Of a stretch of DNA of 64,000 bases, positions 1 through 13,650 are shown one piece after another. A model generated the notes under the pieces. It searched no databases and was not told where the DNA came from. It saw only the letters and a program-made list of their open reading frames with translations. This stretch comes from Panorpa germanica (taxonomy: Eukaryota; Arthropoda; Insecta; Mecoptera; Panorpidae), in contig OY783216.1 of assembly GCA_963678705.1 (NCBI GenBank), positions 14,179,818-14,243,817 on the forward strand. The letters run 5' to 3'. Made by a program: the position numbers and the translations under genes. How positions within the stretch are numbered: position 1 is the stretch's first letter; each line of letters opens with the position of its first letter.

Positions 1-2023
1 TAAATTTGTGTTAAACTCAAGACTCATTCTTCCATGTCAAATCAATAGAAACTCATCTAAAATGATTTTAGAGAATAATTATTTTGCGTAGAAGACAAAT
101 AAACCGTATTAGTACAAATTAAATTCGTGGTAAACTCAAGACTCATTCTTCCATGTCAAATTAATAGAAACTCATCTGAAATGATTCTAGAGAATAATTA
201 TTTTGCGTAGAAGACAAGTAAAATGTATTAGTACAAATTAAATTCGTGTTAAACTCAAGACTCATTCTTCCATGTCAAATCAATAGAAACTCATCTGAAA
301 TGATTCTAGGGAATAATTATTTTGCGCAGAGGACAAATAAACCGTATTAGTACAAATTAAATTCGTGTTAAACTCAAGACTCATTCTTCCATGTCAAATC
401 AATAGAAACTCAACTGAAATGATTCTAGAGAATAATTATTTTGCGTTGAAGACAAGTAAAATGTATTAGTACAAATTAAATTTGTGTTAAACTCAAGACT
501 CATTCTTCCATGTCAAATCAATAGAAACTCAACTGAAATGATTCTAGAGAATAATTATTTTGCGTAGAAGACAAGTAAAATGTATTAGTACAAATTAAAT
601 TTGTGTTAAACTCAAGACTCATTCTTCCATGTCAAATCAATAGAAACTCATCTGAAATGATTCTAGGGAATAATTATTTTGCGTAGAGGACAAATAAACC
701 GTATTAGTACAAATTAAATTTGTGTTAAACTCAAGACTCATTCTTCCATGTCAAATCAATAGAAACCCAACTGAAATGATTCTAGAGAATAATTATTTTG
801 CGTTGAAGACAAGTAAAATGTATTAGTACAAATTAAATTTGTGTTAAACTCAAGACTCATTTTTCCATGTCAAATCAATAGAAACTCATCTGAAATGATT
901 CTAGAGAATAATTATTTTGCGTAGAAGACAAGTAAAATGTATTAGTACAAATTAAATTTGTGTTAAACTCAAGACTCATTCTTCCATGTCAAATCAATAG
1001 AAACTCATCTGAAATGATTCTAGGGAATAATTATTTTGCGTAGAGGACAAATAAACCGTATTAGTACAAATTAAATTTGTGTTAAACTCAAAACTCATTC
1101 TTCCATGTCAAATCAATAGAAAGTCAACTGAAATGATTCTAGAGAATAATTATTTTGCGTTGAAGACAAGTAAAATGTATTAGTACAAAATAAATTTGTG
1201 TTAAACTCAAGACTCATTCTTCCATGTCAAATCAATAGAAACTCATCTGAAATGATTCTAGAGAATAATTATTTTGCGTAGAAGACAAGTAAAATGTATT
1301 AGTACAAATTAAATTTGTGTTAAACTCAAGACTCATTCTTCCATGTCAAATCAATAGAAACTCATCTGAAATGATTCTAGGGAATAATTATTTTGCGTAG
1401 AGGACAAATAAACCGTATTAGTACAAATTAAATTTGTGTTAAACTCAAGACTCATTCTTCCATGTCAAATCAATAGAAACTCAACTGAAATGATTCTAGA
1501 GAATAATTATTTTGCGTTGAAGACAAGTAAAATGTATTAGTACAAATTAAATTTGTGTTAAACTCAAGACTCATTCTTCCATGTCAAATCAATAGAAACT
1601 CATCTGAAATGATTCTAGAGAATAATTATTTTGCGTAGAAGACAAGTAAAATGTATTAGTACAAATTAAATTTGTGTTAAACTCAAGACTCATTCTTCCA
1701 TGTCAAATCAATAAAAACTCATCTGAAATGATTCTAGGGAATAATTATTTTGCGTTGAAGACAAATAAACCGTATTAGTACAAATTAAATTTGTGTTAAA
1801 CTCAAGACTCATTCTTCTATGTCAAATCAATAGAAACTCATCTGAAATGATTCTAGGGAATAATTATTTTGCGTAAAAGACAAATAAACCGTATTAGTAC
1901 AAATTAAATTTGTGTTAAACTCAAGACTCATTCTTCCATGTCAAATCAATAGAAACTCAACTGAAATAATTCTAGAGAATAATTATTTTGCGTAGAAGAC
2001 AAGTAAAATGTATTAGTACAAAT
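1..2023. repeat. Higher-order satellite block, copy A (17 monomers)
   Basis: Monomers 1-17 share private variants, in the same order, with monomers 32-48 exactly 3689 bp (31 monomers) downstream. Examples are CTAAAATGATTTTAG in the first, TTAATAG and CGTGG in the second, AAAACTC with GAAAGTCAAC in the tenth, AATAAAAACTC in the fifteenth and GTAAAAGAC in the sixteenth. A few later changes distinguish the copies, for instance GCGCAG at 325 against GCGTAG at 4014. This indicates amplification of a multi-monomer block. Confidence 0.85.
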
Positions 2024-3689
2024 TAAATTTGTGTTAAACTCAAGACTCATTCTTCCATGTCAAATCAATAGAAACTCATCTGAAATGATTCTAGAGAATA
2101 ATTATTTTGCGTAGAAGACAAGTAAAATGTATTAGTACAAATTAAATTTGTGTTAAACTCAAGACTCATTCTTCCATGTCAAATCAATAGAAACTCATCT
2201 GAAATGATTCTAGAGAATAATTATTTTGCGTAGAAGACAAGTAAAATGTATTAGTACAAATTAAATTTGTGTTAAACTCAAGACTCATTCTTCCATGTCA
2301 AATCAATAGAATATCATCTGAAATGATTCTAGGGAATAATTATTTTGCGTAGAGGACAAATAAACCGTATTAGTACAAATTAAATTTGTGTTAAACTCAA
2401 GTTTCATTCTCCCATGTCAAATCAATAGAAACTCAACTGAAATGATTCTAGAGAATAATTATTTTGCGTTGAAGACAAGTAAAATGTATTAGTACAAATT
2501 AAATTTGTGTTAAACTCAAGACTCATTCTTCCATGTCAAATCAATAGAAACTCATCTGAAATGATTCTAGAGAATAATTATTTTGCGTAGAAGACAAGTA
2601 AAATGTATTAGTACAAATTAAATTTCTGTTAAACTCAAGACTCATTCTTCCATGTCAAATCAATAGAAACTCATCTGAAATGATTCTAGGGAATAATTAT
2701 TTTGCGAAGAGGACAAATAAACCGTATTAGTACAAATTAAATTTGTGTTAAACTCAAGACTCATTCTTCCATGTCAAATCAATAGAAACTCATCTGAAAT
2801 GATTCTAGAGAATAATTATTTTGCGTTGAAGACAGGTAAAATGTATTAGTACAAATTAAATTCGTGTTAAACTTGAGACTCATTCTTCCATGTCAAATAA
2901 ATAGAAACTTATCTGAAATGATTCTAGAGAATACTTATTTTGCGTAGAGGACAAATAAACCGTATTAGTACAAATTAAATTCGTGTTAAACTCAAGACTC
3001 ATTCTTCCATGTCAAATCAATAGAAACTCATCTGAAATGATTCTAGGGAATAATTATTTTGCGTAGAGGACAAATAAACCGTATTAGTACAAATTAAATT
3101 CGTGTTAAACTCAAGACTCATTCTTCCATGTCAAATCAATAGAAACTCATCTGAAATGATTCTAAGGAATAATTATTTTGCGTTGAAGACAAGTAAAATG
3201 TATTAGTACAAATTAAATTCGTGTTAAACTTGAGACTCATTCTTCCATGTCAAATCAATAGAAACTTATCTGAAATGATTCTAGAGAATACTTATTTTGC
3301 GTTGAAGACAAATAAACCGTATTAGTACAAATTAAATTTGTGTTAAACTCAAGACTCATTCTTCCATGTCAAATCAATAGAAACTCAACTGAAATAATTT
3401 TAGAGAATAATTATTTTGCGTAGAAGACAAATAAACCGTATTAGTACAAATTAAATTTGTGTTAAACTCAAGACTCATTCTTCTATGTCAAATCAATAGA
3501 AACTCATCTGAAATAATTCTAGGGAATAATTATTTTGCGTAGAGGACAAATAAACAGTATTAGTACAAATTAAATTCGTGTTAAACTCAAGACTCATTCT
3601 TCCATGTCAAATCAATAGAAACTCATCTGAAATGATTCTAGGGAATACTTATTTTGCGTTGAAGACAAATAAACCGTATTAGTACAAAC

Positions 3690-5712
3690 TAAATTTGTGT
3701 TAAACTCAAGACTCATTCTTCCATGTCAAATCAATAGAAACTCATCTAAAATGATTTTAGAGAATAATTATTTTGCGTAGAAGACAAATAAACCGTATTA
3801 GTACAAATTAAATTCGTGGTAAACTCAAGACTCATTCTTCCATGTCAAATTAATAGAAACTCATCTGAAATGATTCTAGAGAATAATTATTTTGCGTAGA
3901 AGACAAGTAAAATGTATTAGTACAAATTAAATTCGTGTTAAACTCAAGACTCATTCTTCCATGTCAAATCAATAGAAACTCATCTGAAATGATTCTAGGG
4001 AATAATTATTTTGCGTAGAGGACAAATAAACCGTATTAGTACAAATTAAATTCGTGTTAAACTCAAGACTCATTCTTCCATGTCAAATCAATAGAAACTC
4101 AACTGAAATGATTCTAGAGAATAATTATTTTGCGTTGAAGACAAGTAAAATGTATTAGTACAAATTAAATTTGTGTTAAACTCAAGACTCATTCTTCCAT
4201 GTCAAATCAATAGAAACTCAACTGAAATGATTTTAGAGAATAATTATTTTGCGTAGAAGACAAGTAAAATGTATTAGTACAAATTAAATTTGTGTTAAAC
4301 TCAAGACTCATTCTTCCATGTCAAATCAATAGAAACTCATCTGAAATGATTCTAGGGAATAATTATTTTGCGTAGAGGACAAATAAACCGTATTAGTACA
4401 AATTAAATTTGTGTTAAACTCAAGACTCATTCTTCCATGTCAAATCAATAGAAACTCAACTGAAATGATTCTAGAGAATAATTATTTTGCGTTGAAGACA
4501 AGTAAAATGTATTAGTACAAATTAAATTTGTGTTAAACTCAAGACTCATTCTTCCATGTCAAATCAATAGAAACTTATCTGAAATGATTCTAGAGAATAA
4601 TTATTTTGCGTAGAAGACAAGTAAAATGTATTAGTACAAATTAAATTTGTGTTAAACTCAAGACTCATTCTTCCATGTCAAATCAATAGAAACTCATCTG
4701 AAATGATTCTAGGGAATAATTATTTTGCGTAGAGGACAAATAAACCGTATTAGTACAAATTAAATTTGTGTTAAACTCAAAACTCATTCTTCCATGTCAA
4801 ATCAATAGAAAGTCAACTGAAATGATTCTAGAGAATAATTATTTTGCGTTGAAGTCAAGTAAAATGTATTAGTACAAATTAAATTTGTGTTAAACTCAAG
4901 ACTCATTCTTCCATGTCAAATCAATAGAAACTCATCTGAAATGATTCTAGAGAATAATTATTTTGCGTAGAAGACAAGTAAAATGTATTAGTACAAATTA
5001 AATTTGTGTTAAACTCAAGACTCATTCTTCCATGTCAAATCAATAGAAACTCATCTGAAATGATTCTAGGGAATAATTATTTTGCGTAGAGGACAAATAA
5101 ACCGTATTAGTACAAATTAAATTTGTGTTAAACTCAAGACTCATTCTTCCATGTCAAATCAATAGAAACTCAACTGAAATGATTCTAGAGAATAATTATT
5201 TTGCGTTCAAGACAAGTAAAATGTATTAGTACAAATTAAATTTGTGTTAAACTCAAGACTCATTCTTCCATGTCAAATCAATAGAAACTCATCTGAAATG
5301 ATTCTAGAGAATAATTATTTTGCGTAGAAGACAAGTAAAATGTATTAGTACAAATTAAATTTGTGTTAAACTCAAGACTCATTCTTCCATGTCAAATCAA
5401 TAAAAACTCATCTGAAATGATTCTAGGGAATAATTATTTTGCGTTGAAGACAAATAAACCGTATTAGTACAAATTAAATTTGTGTTAAACTCAAGACTCA
5501 TTCTTCTATGTCAAATCAATAGAAACTCATCTGAAATGATTCTAGGGAATAATTATTTTGCGTAAAAGACAAATAAACCGTATTAGTACAAATTAAATTT
5601 GTGTTAAACTGAAGACTCATTCTTCCATGTCAAATCAATAGAAACTCAACTGAAATAATTCTAGAGAATAATTATTTTGCGTAGAAGACAAGTAAAATAT
5701 ATTAGTACAAAT
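3690..5712. repeat. Higher-order satellite block, copy B (31-monomer shift of copy A)
   Basis: This block repeats the diagnostic variant order of the first 17 monomers of the window at an offset of 31 x 119 bp. A further 11-monomer (1309-bp) duplication follows: the rare pair GAAAGTCAAC plus GAAGTCAAG occurs in the monomers starting at 4761 and 6070. The first two monomers, with the two before them, recur at a 64-monomer offset around 10830-11540, including AAACAGTATTAG (3545 and 11161) and CGTGGTAAAC. Confidence 0.85.
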
Positions 5713-8700
5713 TAAATTTGTGTTAAACTCAAGACTCATTCTTCCATGTCAAATCAATAGAAACTCATCTGAAATGATTCTAGGGAATAATTATTTTGCG
5801 TAAAAGACATATAAACCGTATTAGTACAAATTAAATTTGTGTTAAACTCAAGACTCATTCTTCCATGTCAAATCAATAGAAACTCATCTGAAATGATTCT
5901 AGAGAATAATTATTTTGCGTAGAAGACAAGTAAAATGTATTAGTACAAATTAAATTTGTGTTAAACTCAAGACTCATTCTTCCATGTCAAATCAATAGAA
6001 ACTCATCTGAAATGATTCTAGGGAATAATTATTTTGCGTAGAGGACAAATAAACCGTATTAGTACAAATTAAATTTGTGTTAAACTCAAAACTCATTCTT
6101 CCATGTCAAATCAATAGAAAGTCAACTGAAATGATTCTAGAGAATAATTATTTTGCGTTGAAGTCAAGTAAAATGTATTAGTACAAATTAAATTTGTGTT
6201 AAACTCAAGACTCATTCTTCCATGTCAAATCAATAGAAACTCATCTGAAATGATTCTAGAGAATAATTATTTTGCGTAGAAGACAAGTAAAATGTATTAG
6301 TACAAATTAAATTTGTGTTAAACTCAAGACTCATTCTTCCATGTCAAATCAATAGAAACTCATCTGAAATGATTCTAGGGAATAATTATTTTGCGTAGAG
6401 GACAAATAAACCGTATTAGTACAAATTAAATTTGTGTTAAACTCAAGACTCATTCTTCCATGTCAAATCAATAGAAACTCAACTGAAATGATTCTAGAGA
6501 ATAATTATTTTGCGTTGAAGACAAGTAAAATGTATTAGTACAAATTAAATTTGTGTTAAACTCAAGACTCATTCTTCCATGTCAAATCAATAGAAACTCA
6601 TCTGAAATGATTCTAGAGAATAATTATTTTGCGTAGAAGACAAGTAAAATGTATTAGTACAAATTAAATTTCTGTTAAACTCAAGACTCATTCTTCCATG
6701 TCAAATCAATAGAAACTCATCTGAAATGATTCTAGGGAATAATTATTTTGCGTAGAGGACAAATAAACCGTATTAGTACAAATTAAATTTGTGTTAAACT
6801 CAAGACTCATTCTTCCATGTCAAATCAATAGAAACTCATCTGAAATGATTCTAGAGAATAATTATTTTGCGTTGAAGACAAGTAAAATGTATTAGTACAA
6901 ATTAAATTTGTGTTAAACTCAAGACTCATTCTTCCATGTCAAATCAATAGAAACTCATCTGAAATGATTCTAGGGAATAATTATTTTGCGTAGAGGACAA
7001 ATAAACCGTATTAGTACAAATTAAATTCGTGTTAAACTCAAGACTCATTCTTCCATGTCAAATCAATAGAAACTCAACTGAAATTATTCTAGAGAATAAT
7101 TATTTTGCGTTGAAGACAAGTAAAATGTATTAGTACAAATTAAATTTGTGTTAAACTCAAGACTCATTCTTCCATGTCAAATCAATAGAAACTCATCTGA
7201 AATGATTCTAGAGAATAATTATTTTGCGTAGAAGACAAGTAAAATGTATTAGTACAAATTAAATTTGTGTTAAACTCAAGACTCATTCTTCCATGTCAAA
7301 TCAATAGAAACTTATCTGAAATGATTCTAGGGAATAATTATTTTGCGTAGAGGACAAATAAACCGTATTAGTACAAATTAAATTTGTGTTAAACTCAAGA
7401 CTCATTCTTCCATGTCAAATCAATAGAAACTCAACTGAAATGATTCTAGAGAATAATTATTTTGCGTTGAAGACAAGTAAAATGTATTAGTACAAATTAA
7501 ATTTGTGTTAAACTCAAGACTCATTCTTCCATGTCAAATCAATAGAAACTCATCTGAAATGATTCTAGAGAATAATTATTTTGCGTAGAAGACAAGTAAA
7601 ATGTATTAGTACAAATTAAATTTGTGTTAAACTCAAGACTCATTCTTCCATGTCAAATCAATAGAAACTTATCTGAAATGATTCTAGGAAATAATTATTT
7701 TGCGTTGAAGACAAATAAACCGTATTAGTACAAATTAAATTTGTGTTAAACTCAAGACTCATTCTTCTATGTCAAATCAATAGAAACTCATCTGAAATGA
7801 TTCTAGGGAATAATTATTTTGCGTAGAAGACAAATAAACCGTATTAGTACAAATTAAATTTGTGTTAAACTCAAGACTCATTCTTCCATGTCAAATCAAT
7901 AGAAACTCAACTGAAATAATTCTAGAGAATAATTATTTTGCGTAGAAGACAAGTAAAATGTATTAGTACAAATTAAATTTGTGTTAAACTCAAGACTCAT
8001 TCTTCCATGTCAAATCAATAGAAACTCATCTGAAATGATTCTAGAGAATAATTATTTTGCGTAGAAGACAAGTAAAATGTATTAGTACAAATTAAATTTG
8101 TGTTAAACTCAAGACTCATTCTTTCATGTCAAATCAATAGAAACTCATCTGAAATGATTCTAGGGAATAATTATTTTGCGTTGAAGACAAATAAACCGTA
8201 CTAGTACAAATTAAATTTGTGTTAAACTCAAGACTCATTCTTCTATGTCAAATCAATAGAAACTCATTTGAAATGATTCTAGGGAATAATTATTTTGCGT
8301 AGAAGACAAATAAACCGTATTAGTACAAATTAAATTTGTGTTAAACTCAAGACTCATTCTTCCATGTCAAATCAATAGAAACTCAACTGAAATAATTCTA
8401 GAGAATAATTATTTTGCGTAGAAGACAAGTAAAATGTATTAGTACAATTTAAATTTGTGTTAAACTCAAGACTCATTCTTCCATGTCAAATCAATAGAAA
8501 CTCATCTGAAATGATTCTAGGGAATAATTATTTTGCGTAGAGGACAAATAAACCGTATTAGTACAAATTAAATTCGTGTTAAACTCAAGACTCATTCTTC
8601 CATGTCAAATCAATAGAAACTCATCTGAAATGATTCTAGGGAATAATTATTTTGCGTTGAAGACAAATAAACCGTATTAGTACAAATTAAATTTGTGTTA

Positions 8701-11700
8701 ATCTCAAGACTCATTCTTTTATGTCAAATCAATAGAAACTCATTTGAAATGATTCTAGGGAATAATTATTTTGCGTAGAAGACAAATAAACCGTATTAGT
8801 ACAAATTAAATTTGTGTTAAACTCAAGACTCATTCTTCCATGTCAAATCAATAGAAACTCAACTGAAATAATTCTAGAGAATAATTATTTTGCGTAGAAG
8901 ACAAGTAAAATGTATTAGTACAAATTAAATTTGTGTTAAACTCAAGACTCATTCTTCCATGTCAAATCAATAGAAACTCATCTGAAATGATTCTAGGGAA
9001 TAATTATTTTGCGTAGAGGACAAATAAACCGTATTAGTACAAATTAAATTCGTGTTAAACTCAAGACTCATTCTTCCATGTCAAATCAATAGAAACTCAT
9101 CTGAAATGATTCTAAGGAATAATTATTTTGCGTAGAGCACAAATAAACCGTATTAGTACAAATTAAATTCGTGTTAAACTCAAGACTCATTCTTATATGT
9201 CAAATCGATAGAAACTCATCTGAAATGATTCTAGGGAATAATTATTTTGCGTAGAAGACAAATAAACCGTATTAGTACAAATTAAATTTGTGTTAAACTC
9301 AAGACTTATTCTTCCATGTCAAATCAATAGAAACTCATCTGAAATGATTCTAGAGAATAATTATTTTGCGTAGAAGACAAGTAAAATGTATTAGTACAAA
9401 TTAAATTTCTGTTAAACTCAAGACTCATTCTTCCATGTCAAATCAATAGAAACTCATCTGAAATGATTCTAGGGAATAATTATTTTGCGTAGAGGACAAA
9501 TAAACCGTATTAGTACAAATTAAATTTGTGTTAAACTCAAGACTCATTCTTCCATGTCAAATCAATAGAAACTCATCTGAAATGATTCTAGAGAGTAATT
9601 ATTTTGCGTTGAAGACAAGTAAAATGTATTAGTACAAATTAAATTTGTGTTAAACTCAAGACTCATTCTTCCATGTCAAATCAATAGAAACTCATCTGAA
9701 ATGATTCTAGGGAATAATTATTTTGCGTAGAGGACAAATAAACCGTATTAGTACAAATTAAATTCGTGTTAAACTCAAGACTCATTCTTCCATGTCAAAT
9801 CAATAGAAACTCAACTGAAATTATTCTAGAGAATAATTATTTTGCGTTGAAGACAAGTAAAATGTATTAGTACAAATTAAATTTGTGTTAAACTCAAGAC
9901 TCATTCTTCCATGTCAAATCAATAGAAACTCATCTGAAATGATTCTAGAGAATAATTATTTTGCGTAGAAGACAAGTAAAAGGTATTAGTACAAATTAAA
10001 TTTGTGTTAAACTCAAGACTCATTCTTCCATGTCAAATCAATAGAAACTCATCTGAAATGATTCTAGGGAATAATTATTTTGCGTAGAGGACAAATAAAC
10101 CGTATTAGTACAAATTAAATTCGTGTTAAACTCAAGACTCATTCTTCCATGTCAAATCAATAGAAACTTATCTGAAATGATTCTAGAGAATACTTATTTT
10201 GCGTAGAGGACAAATAAACCGTATTAGTACAAATTAAATTCGTGTTAAACTCAAGACTCATTCTTCCATGTCAAATCAATAGAAACTTATCTGAAATGAT
10301 TCTAAGGAATAATTATTTTGCGTTGAAGACAAGTAAAATGTATTAGTACAAATTAAATTCGTGTTAAACTTGAGACTCATTCTTCCATGTCAAATCAATA
10401 GAAACTTATCTGAAATGATTCTAGAGAATACTTATTTTGCGTAGAGGACAAATAAACCGTATTAGTACAAATTAAATTCGTGTTAAACTCAAGACTCATT
10501 CTTCCATGTCAAATCAATAGAAACTCATCTGAAATGATTCTAGGGAATAATTATTTTGCGTAGAGGACAAATAAACCGTATTAGTACAAATTAAATTCGT
10601 GTTAAACTCAAGACTTATTCTTCCATGTCAAATCAATAGAAACTTATCTGAAATGATTCTAAGGAATAATTATTTTGCGTTGAAGACAAGTAAAATGTAT
10701 TAGTACAAATTAAATTCGTGTTAAACTTGAGACTCATTCTTCCATGTCAAATCAATAGAAACTTATCTGAAATGATTCTAGAGAATACTTATTTTGCGTA
10801 GAGGACAAATAAACCGTATTAGTACAAATTAAATTCGTGTTAAACTCAAGACTCATTCTTCCATGTCAATTCAATAACAACTCATCTGAAATGATTCTAG
10901 GGAATACTTATTTTGCGTTGAAGACAAATAAACCGTATTAGTACAAATTAAATTTGTGTTAAACTCAAGACTCATTCTTTCATGTCAAATCAATAGAAAC
11001 TCAACTGAAATAATTTTAGAGAATAATTATTTTGCGTAGAAGACAAATAAACCGTATTAGTACAAATTAAATTTGTGTTAAACTCAAGACTCATTCTTCT
11101 ATGTCAAATCAATAGAAACTCATCTGAAATAATTCTAGGGAATAATTATTTTGCGTAGAGGACAAATAAACAGTATTAGTACAAATTAAATTCGTGTTAA
11201 ACTTAAGACTCATTCTTCCATGTCAAATCAATAGAAACTCATCTGAAATGATTCTAGGGAATACTTATTTTGCGTTGAAGACAAATAAACCGTATTAGTA
11301 CAAATTAAATTTGTGTTAAACTCAAGACTCATTCTTCCATGTCAAATCAATAGAAACTCATCTGAAATGATTTTAAAGAATAATTATTTTGCGTAGAAGA
11401 CAAATAAACCGTATTAGTACAAATTAAATTCGTGGTAAACTCAAGACTCATTCTTCCATGTCAAATCAATAGAAACTCATCTGAAATGATTCTAGAGAAT
11501 AATTATTTTGCGTAGAAGACAAGTAAAATGTATTAGTACAAATTAAATTCGTGTTAAACTCAAGACTCATTCTTCCATGTCAAATCAATAGAAACTCATC
11601 TGAAATGATTTTAGAGAATAATTATTTTGCGTAGAAGACAAATAAACCGTATTAGTACAAATTAAATTCGTGGTAAACTCAAGACTCATTCTTCCATGTC

Positions 11701-12689
11701 AAATCAATAAAAACTCATCTGAAATGATTCTAGGGAATAATTATTTTGCGTTGAAGACAAATAAACCGTATTAGTACAAATTAAATTTGTGTTAAACTCA
11801 AGACTCATTCTTCTATGTCAAATCAATAGAAACTCATCTGAAATGATTCTAGGGAATAATTATTTTGCGTAGAAGACAAATAAACCGTATTAGTACAAAT
11901 TAAATTTGTGTTAAACTCAAGACTCATTCTTCCATGTCAAATCAATAGAAACTCAACTGAAATAATTCTAGAGAATAATTATTTTGCGTAGAAGACAAGT
12001 AAAATGTATTAGTACAAATTAAATTCGTCTTAAACTCAAGACTCATTCTTCCATGTCAAATCAATAGAAACTTATCTGAAATGATTCTAGAGAATACTTA
12101 TTTTGCGTAGAGGACAAATAAACCGTATTAGTACAAATTAAATTCGTGTTAAACTCAAGACTCATTCTTCCATGTCAAATCAATAGAAACTCATCTGAAA
12201 TGATTTTAGGGAATAATTATTTTGCGTTGAAGACAAATAAACCGTATTAGTACAAATTAAATTTGTATTAAACTCAAGACTCATTTTTCTATGTCAAATC
12301 AATAGAAACTCATCTGAAATGATTCTAGGGAATAATTATTTTGCGTTGAAAACAAATAAACCGTATTAGTACAAATTAAATTTGTATTAAACTCAAGACT
12401 CATTCTTCCATGTCAAATCAATAGAAACTCATCTGAAATGATTCTAGAGAATAATTATTTTGCGTAGAAGACAAGTAAAATGTATTAGTACAAATTAAAT
12501 TTGTGTTAAACTCAAGACTCATTCTTCTATGTCAAATCAATAGAAACTTAACTGAAATGATTCTAGAGAATAATTATTTTGCGTAGAGGACAAGTAAACC
12601 ATATTAGTACAAACTAAATTCGTGTTAAACTCAAGACCCATTCTTCCATGTTCAATGACCCCTTAGATATTGTGTCTCGTTCCCTTACA

Positions 12690-12900
12690 CATACTACCTT
12701 AATTAACTACCGAGATTCTTTGTCATCCAACAGATCATGAAGCACTTTGGGGTACTGGAAGCGTGATTACGTGAACCAGCTGCAGCAGCGAAACAAGTAA
12801 ATAACTTCCGTTGGTAACAAATTAATTGTGGGTCACTTGGTGCTCATCAATGACAATTCAGACCCACAACTGGAATGTTTGATTAAAAGAATTACTCATC
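12690..12900 (+). pseudogene. BEL/Pao retrotransposon integrase C-terminal fragment
   Basis: The plus strand reads, with stops, as YWKRDYVNQLQQRNK followed by VGNKLIVGHLVLINDNSDPQ. This resembles the YW..W..EYL..LQQR.KW and VG.LVLI.D...PP.QW pattern at the C-terminal end of Pao/BEL integrases. No LTR, protease or reverse transcriptase of this element is seen, because the satellite array ends 40 bp upstream. It is an old fragment with an in-frame stop and a changed PPLQW motif. Assignment is by pattern memory, with no other domain to support it. Confidence 0.5.
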
Positions 12901-13059
12901 TGTCAACCGACTAAAACAACGATTACTCAAGTTAAGACCGCTTAAGTTGCTTTAATGGGTTCGGTCAGAAATTTAGCATTTTTTCTTAACAGTAAAGTAT
13001 TTTGTGCAAGCAGCAAATAAGCTCCTAATACTGTATTTCTCTTTAACATGCCAAACAGT

Positions 13060-13650
13060 GTTAATTGATTAGTTCTATTCCTAATTTTAAACCAATTTTT
13101 GTTTAGGTTGGCAAATAACATGCAATCGCTTAACCAACTGCTCAACGACGTCACTAAAAACGAATATGAAATCATAATCCCGCCAACGGAGTAAGACAAC
13201 ATTGAACCAAAAGCACTCATGCTTACACCACTACAATTAAGGAACTCCATGCACCTAGTCCAAGACATATAAATGAAAACAAAAAAGAAGTTTTAGAATG
13301 TGATTAAAAAACATGCAGCCCACAACAGATATTGAAGAATTAAAGACCGTAATTATGGAACTGGGACACCAGTTAGTCAATATCTGGTACATTAAGGATG
13401 GGTTAAAAAGAAACCCTGGCCATTATGTTTTACTGACCAAAGACAAAGCCTTGATAATTATCAAATATATAATATAAAGCACATCCTCAACTACCGTAAA
13501 TCCTTCGAAAACCCAAAGGCAAATTCCCCAGTGTGTTACAAACCAGATATATGGCCACACACGAGCCTTATGTTATAGAAAATCTAAATGTAATAAGTAT
13601 GCAACTGAGCCAATTACGGATTAATGTCCAAAGAGAACACGTTCCGAAGG
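13060..13650 (+). pseudogene. Decayed jockey-type ORF1 (gag) fragment
   Basis: Plus-strand pieces in shifting frames include MQPTTDIEELKTVIMELGH, KDGLKRNPGHYVLL and KTQRQIPQC followed by a YGHTRALC zinc-knuckle remnant, in the order expected for a jockey ORF1. The first cysteine pair of the knuckle is not intact. Several frameshifts and stops make it non-coding. It may belong with the jockey reverse-transcriptase fragment at 14990-15925 in the same orientation, with later material inserted between. A 108-codon minus-strand frame across 12942-13268 looks incidental. Confidence 0.4.

Larger units (their letters stand above)
1..12651. repeat. 119-bp satellite DNA array (106 full monomers plus a partial one)
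   Basis: Tandem copies of a 119-bp, roughly 73% A+T monomer. Monomer starts (TAAATTYGTG) fall at 1, 120, 239 and 3690 (31 x 119 + 1), at 11306 (95 x 119 + 1) and at 12615 (106 x 119 + 1), so there is no net insertion or deletion in 12.6 kb. Copies differ mainly by linked substitutions. One class has CTAGGG with GTAGAGGACAAATAAACCG, another CTAGAG with GTAGAAGACAAGTAAAATG, and a third CAACTG with GTTGAAGACAAG. I see no ORF of 60 codons, and 119 is not a multiple of 3. The array starts before the window, so its full length is unknown. The last copy breaks off after CCATGT at 12651. Pericentromeric or heterochromatic location is an inference from the repeat type. Confidence 0.98.

Noticed and set aside
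1..12651. CRISPR-like array or tandem gene array
   Set aside because: There are no unique spacers; the whole 119-bp unit repeats, there is no open frame, and the organism is a eukaryote.
12942..13268. 108-codon minus-strand ORF as a gene
   Set aside because: It overlaps a plus-strand stretch that reads as a decayed jockey gag; composition is unremarkable and no motif is seen.
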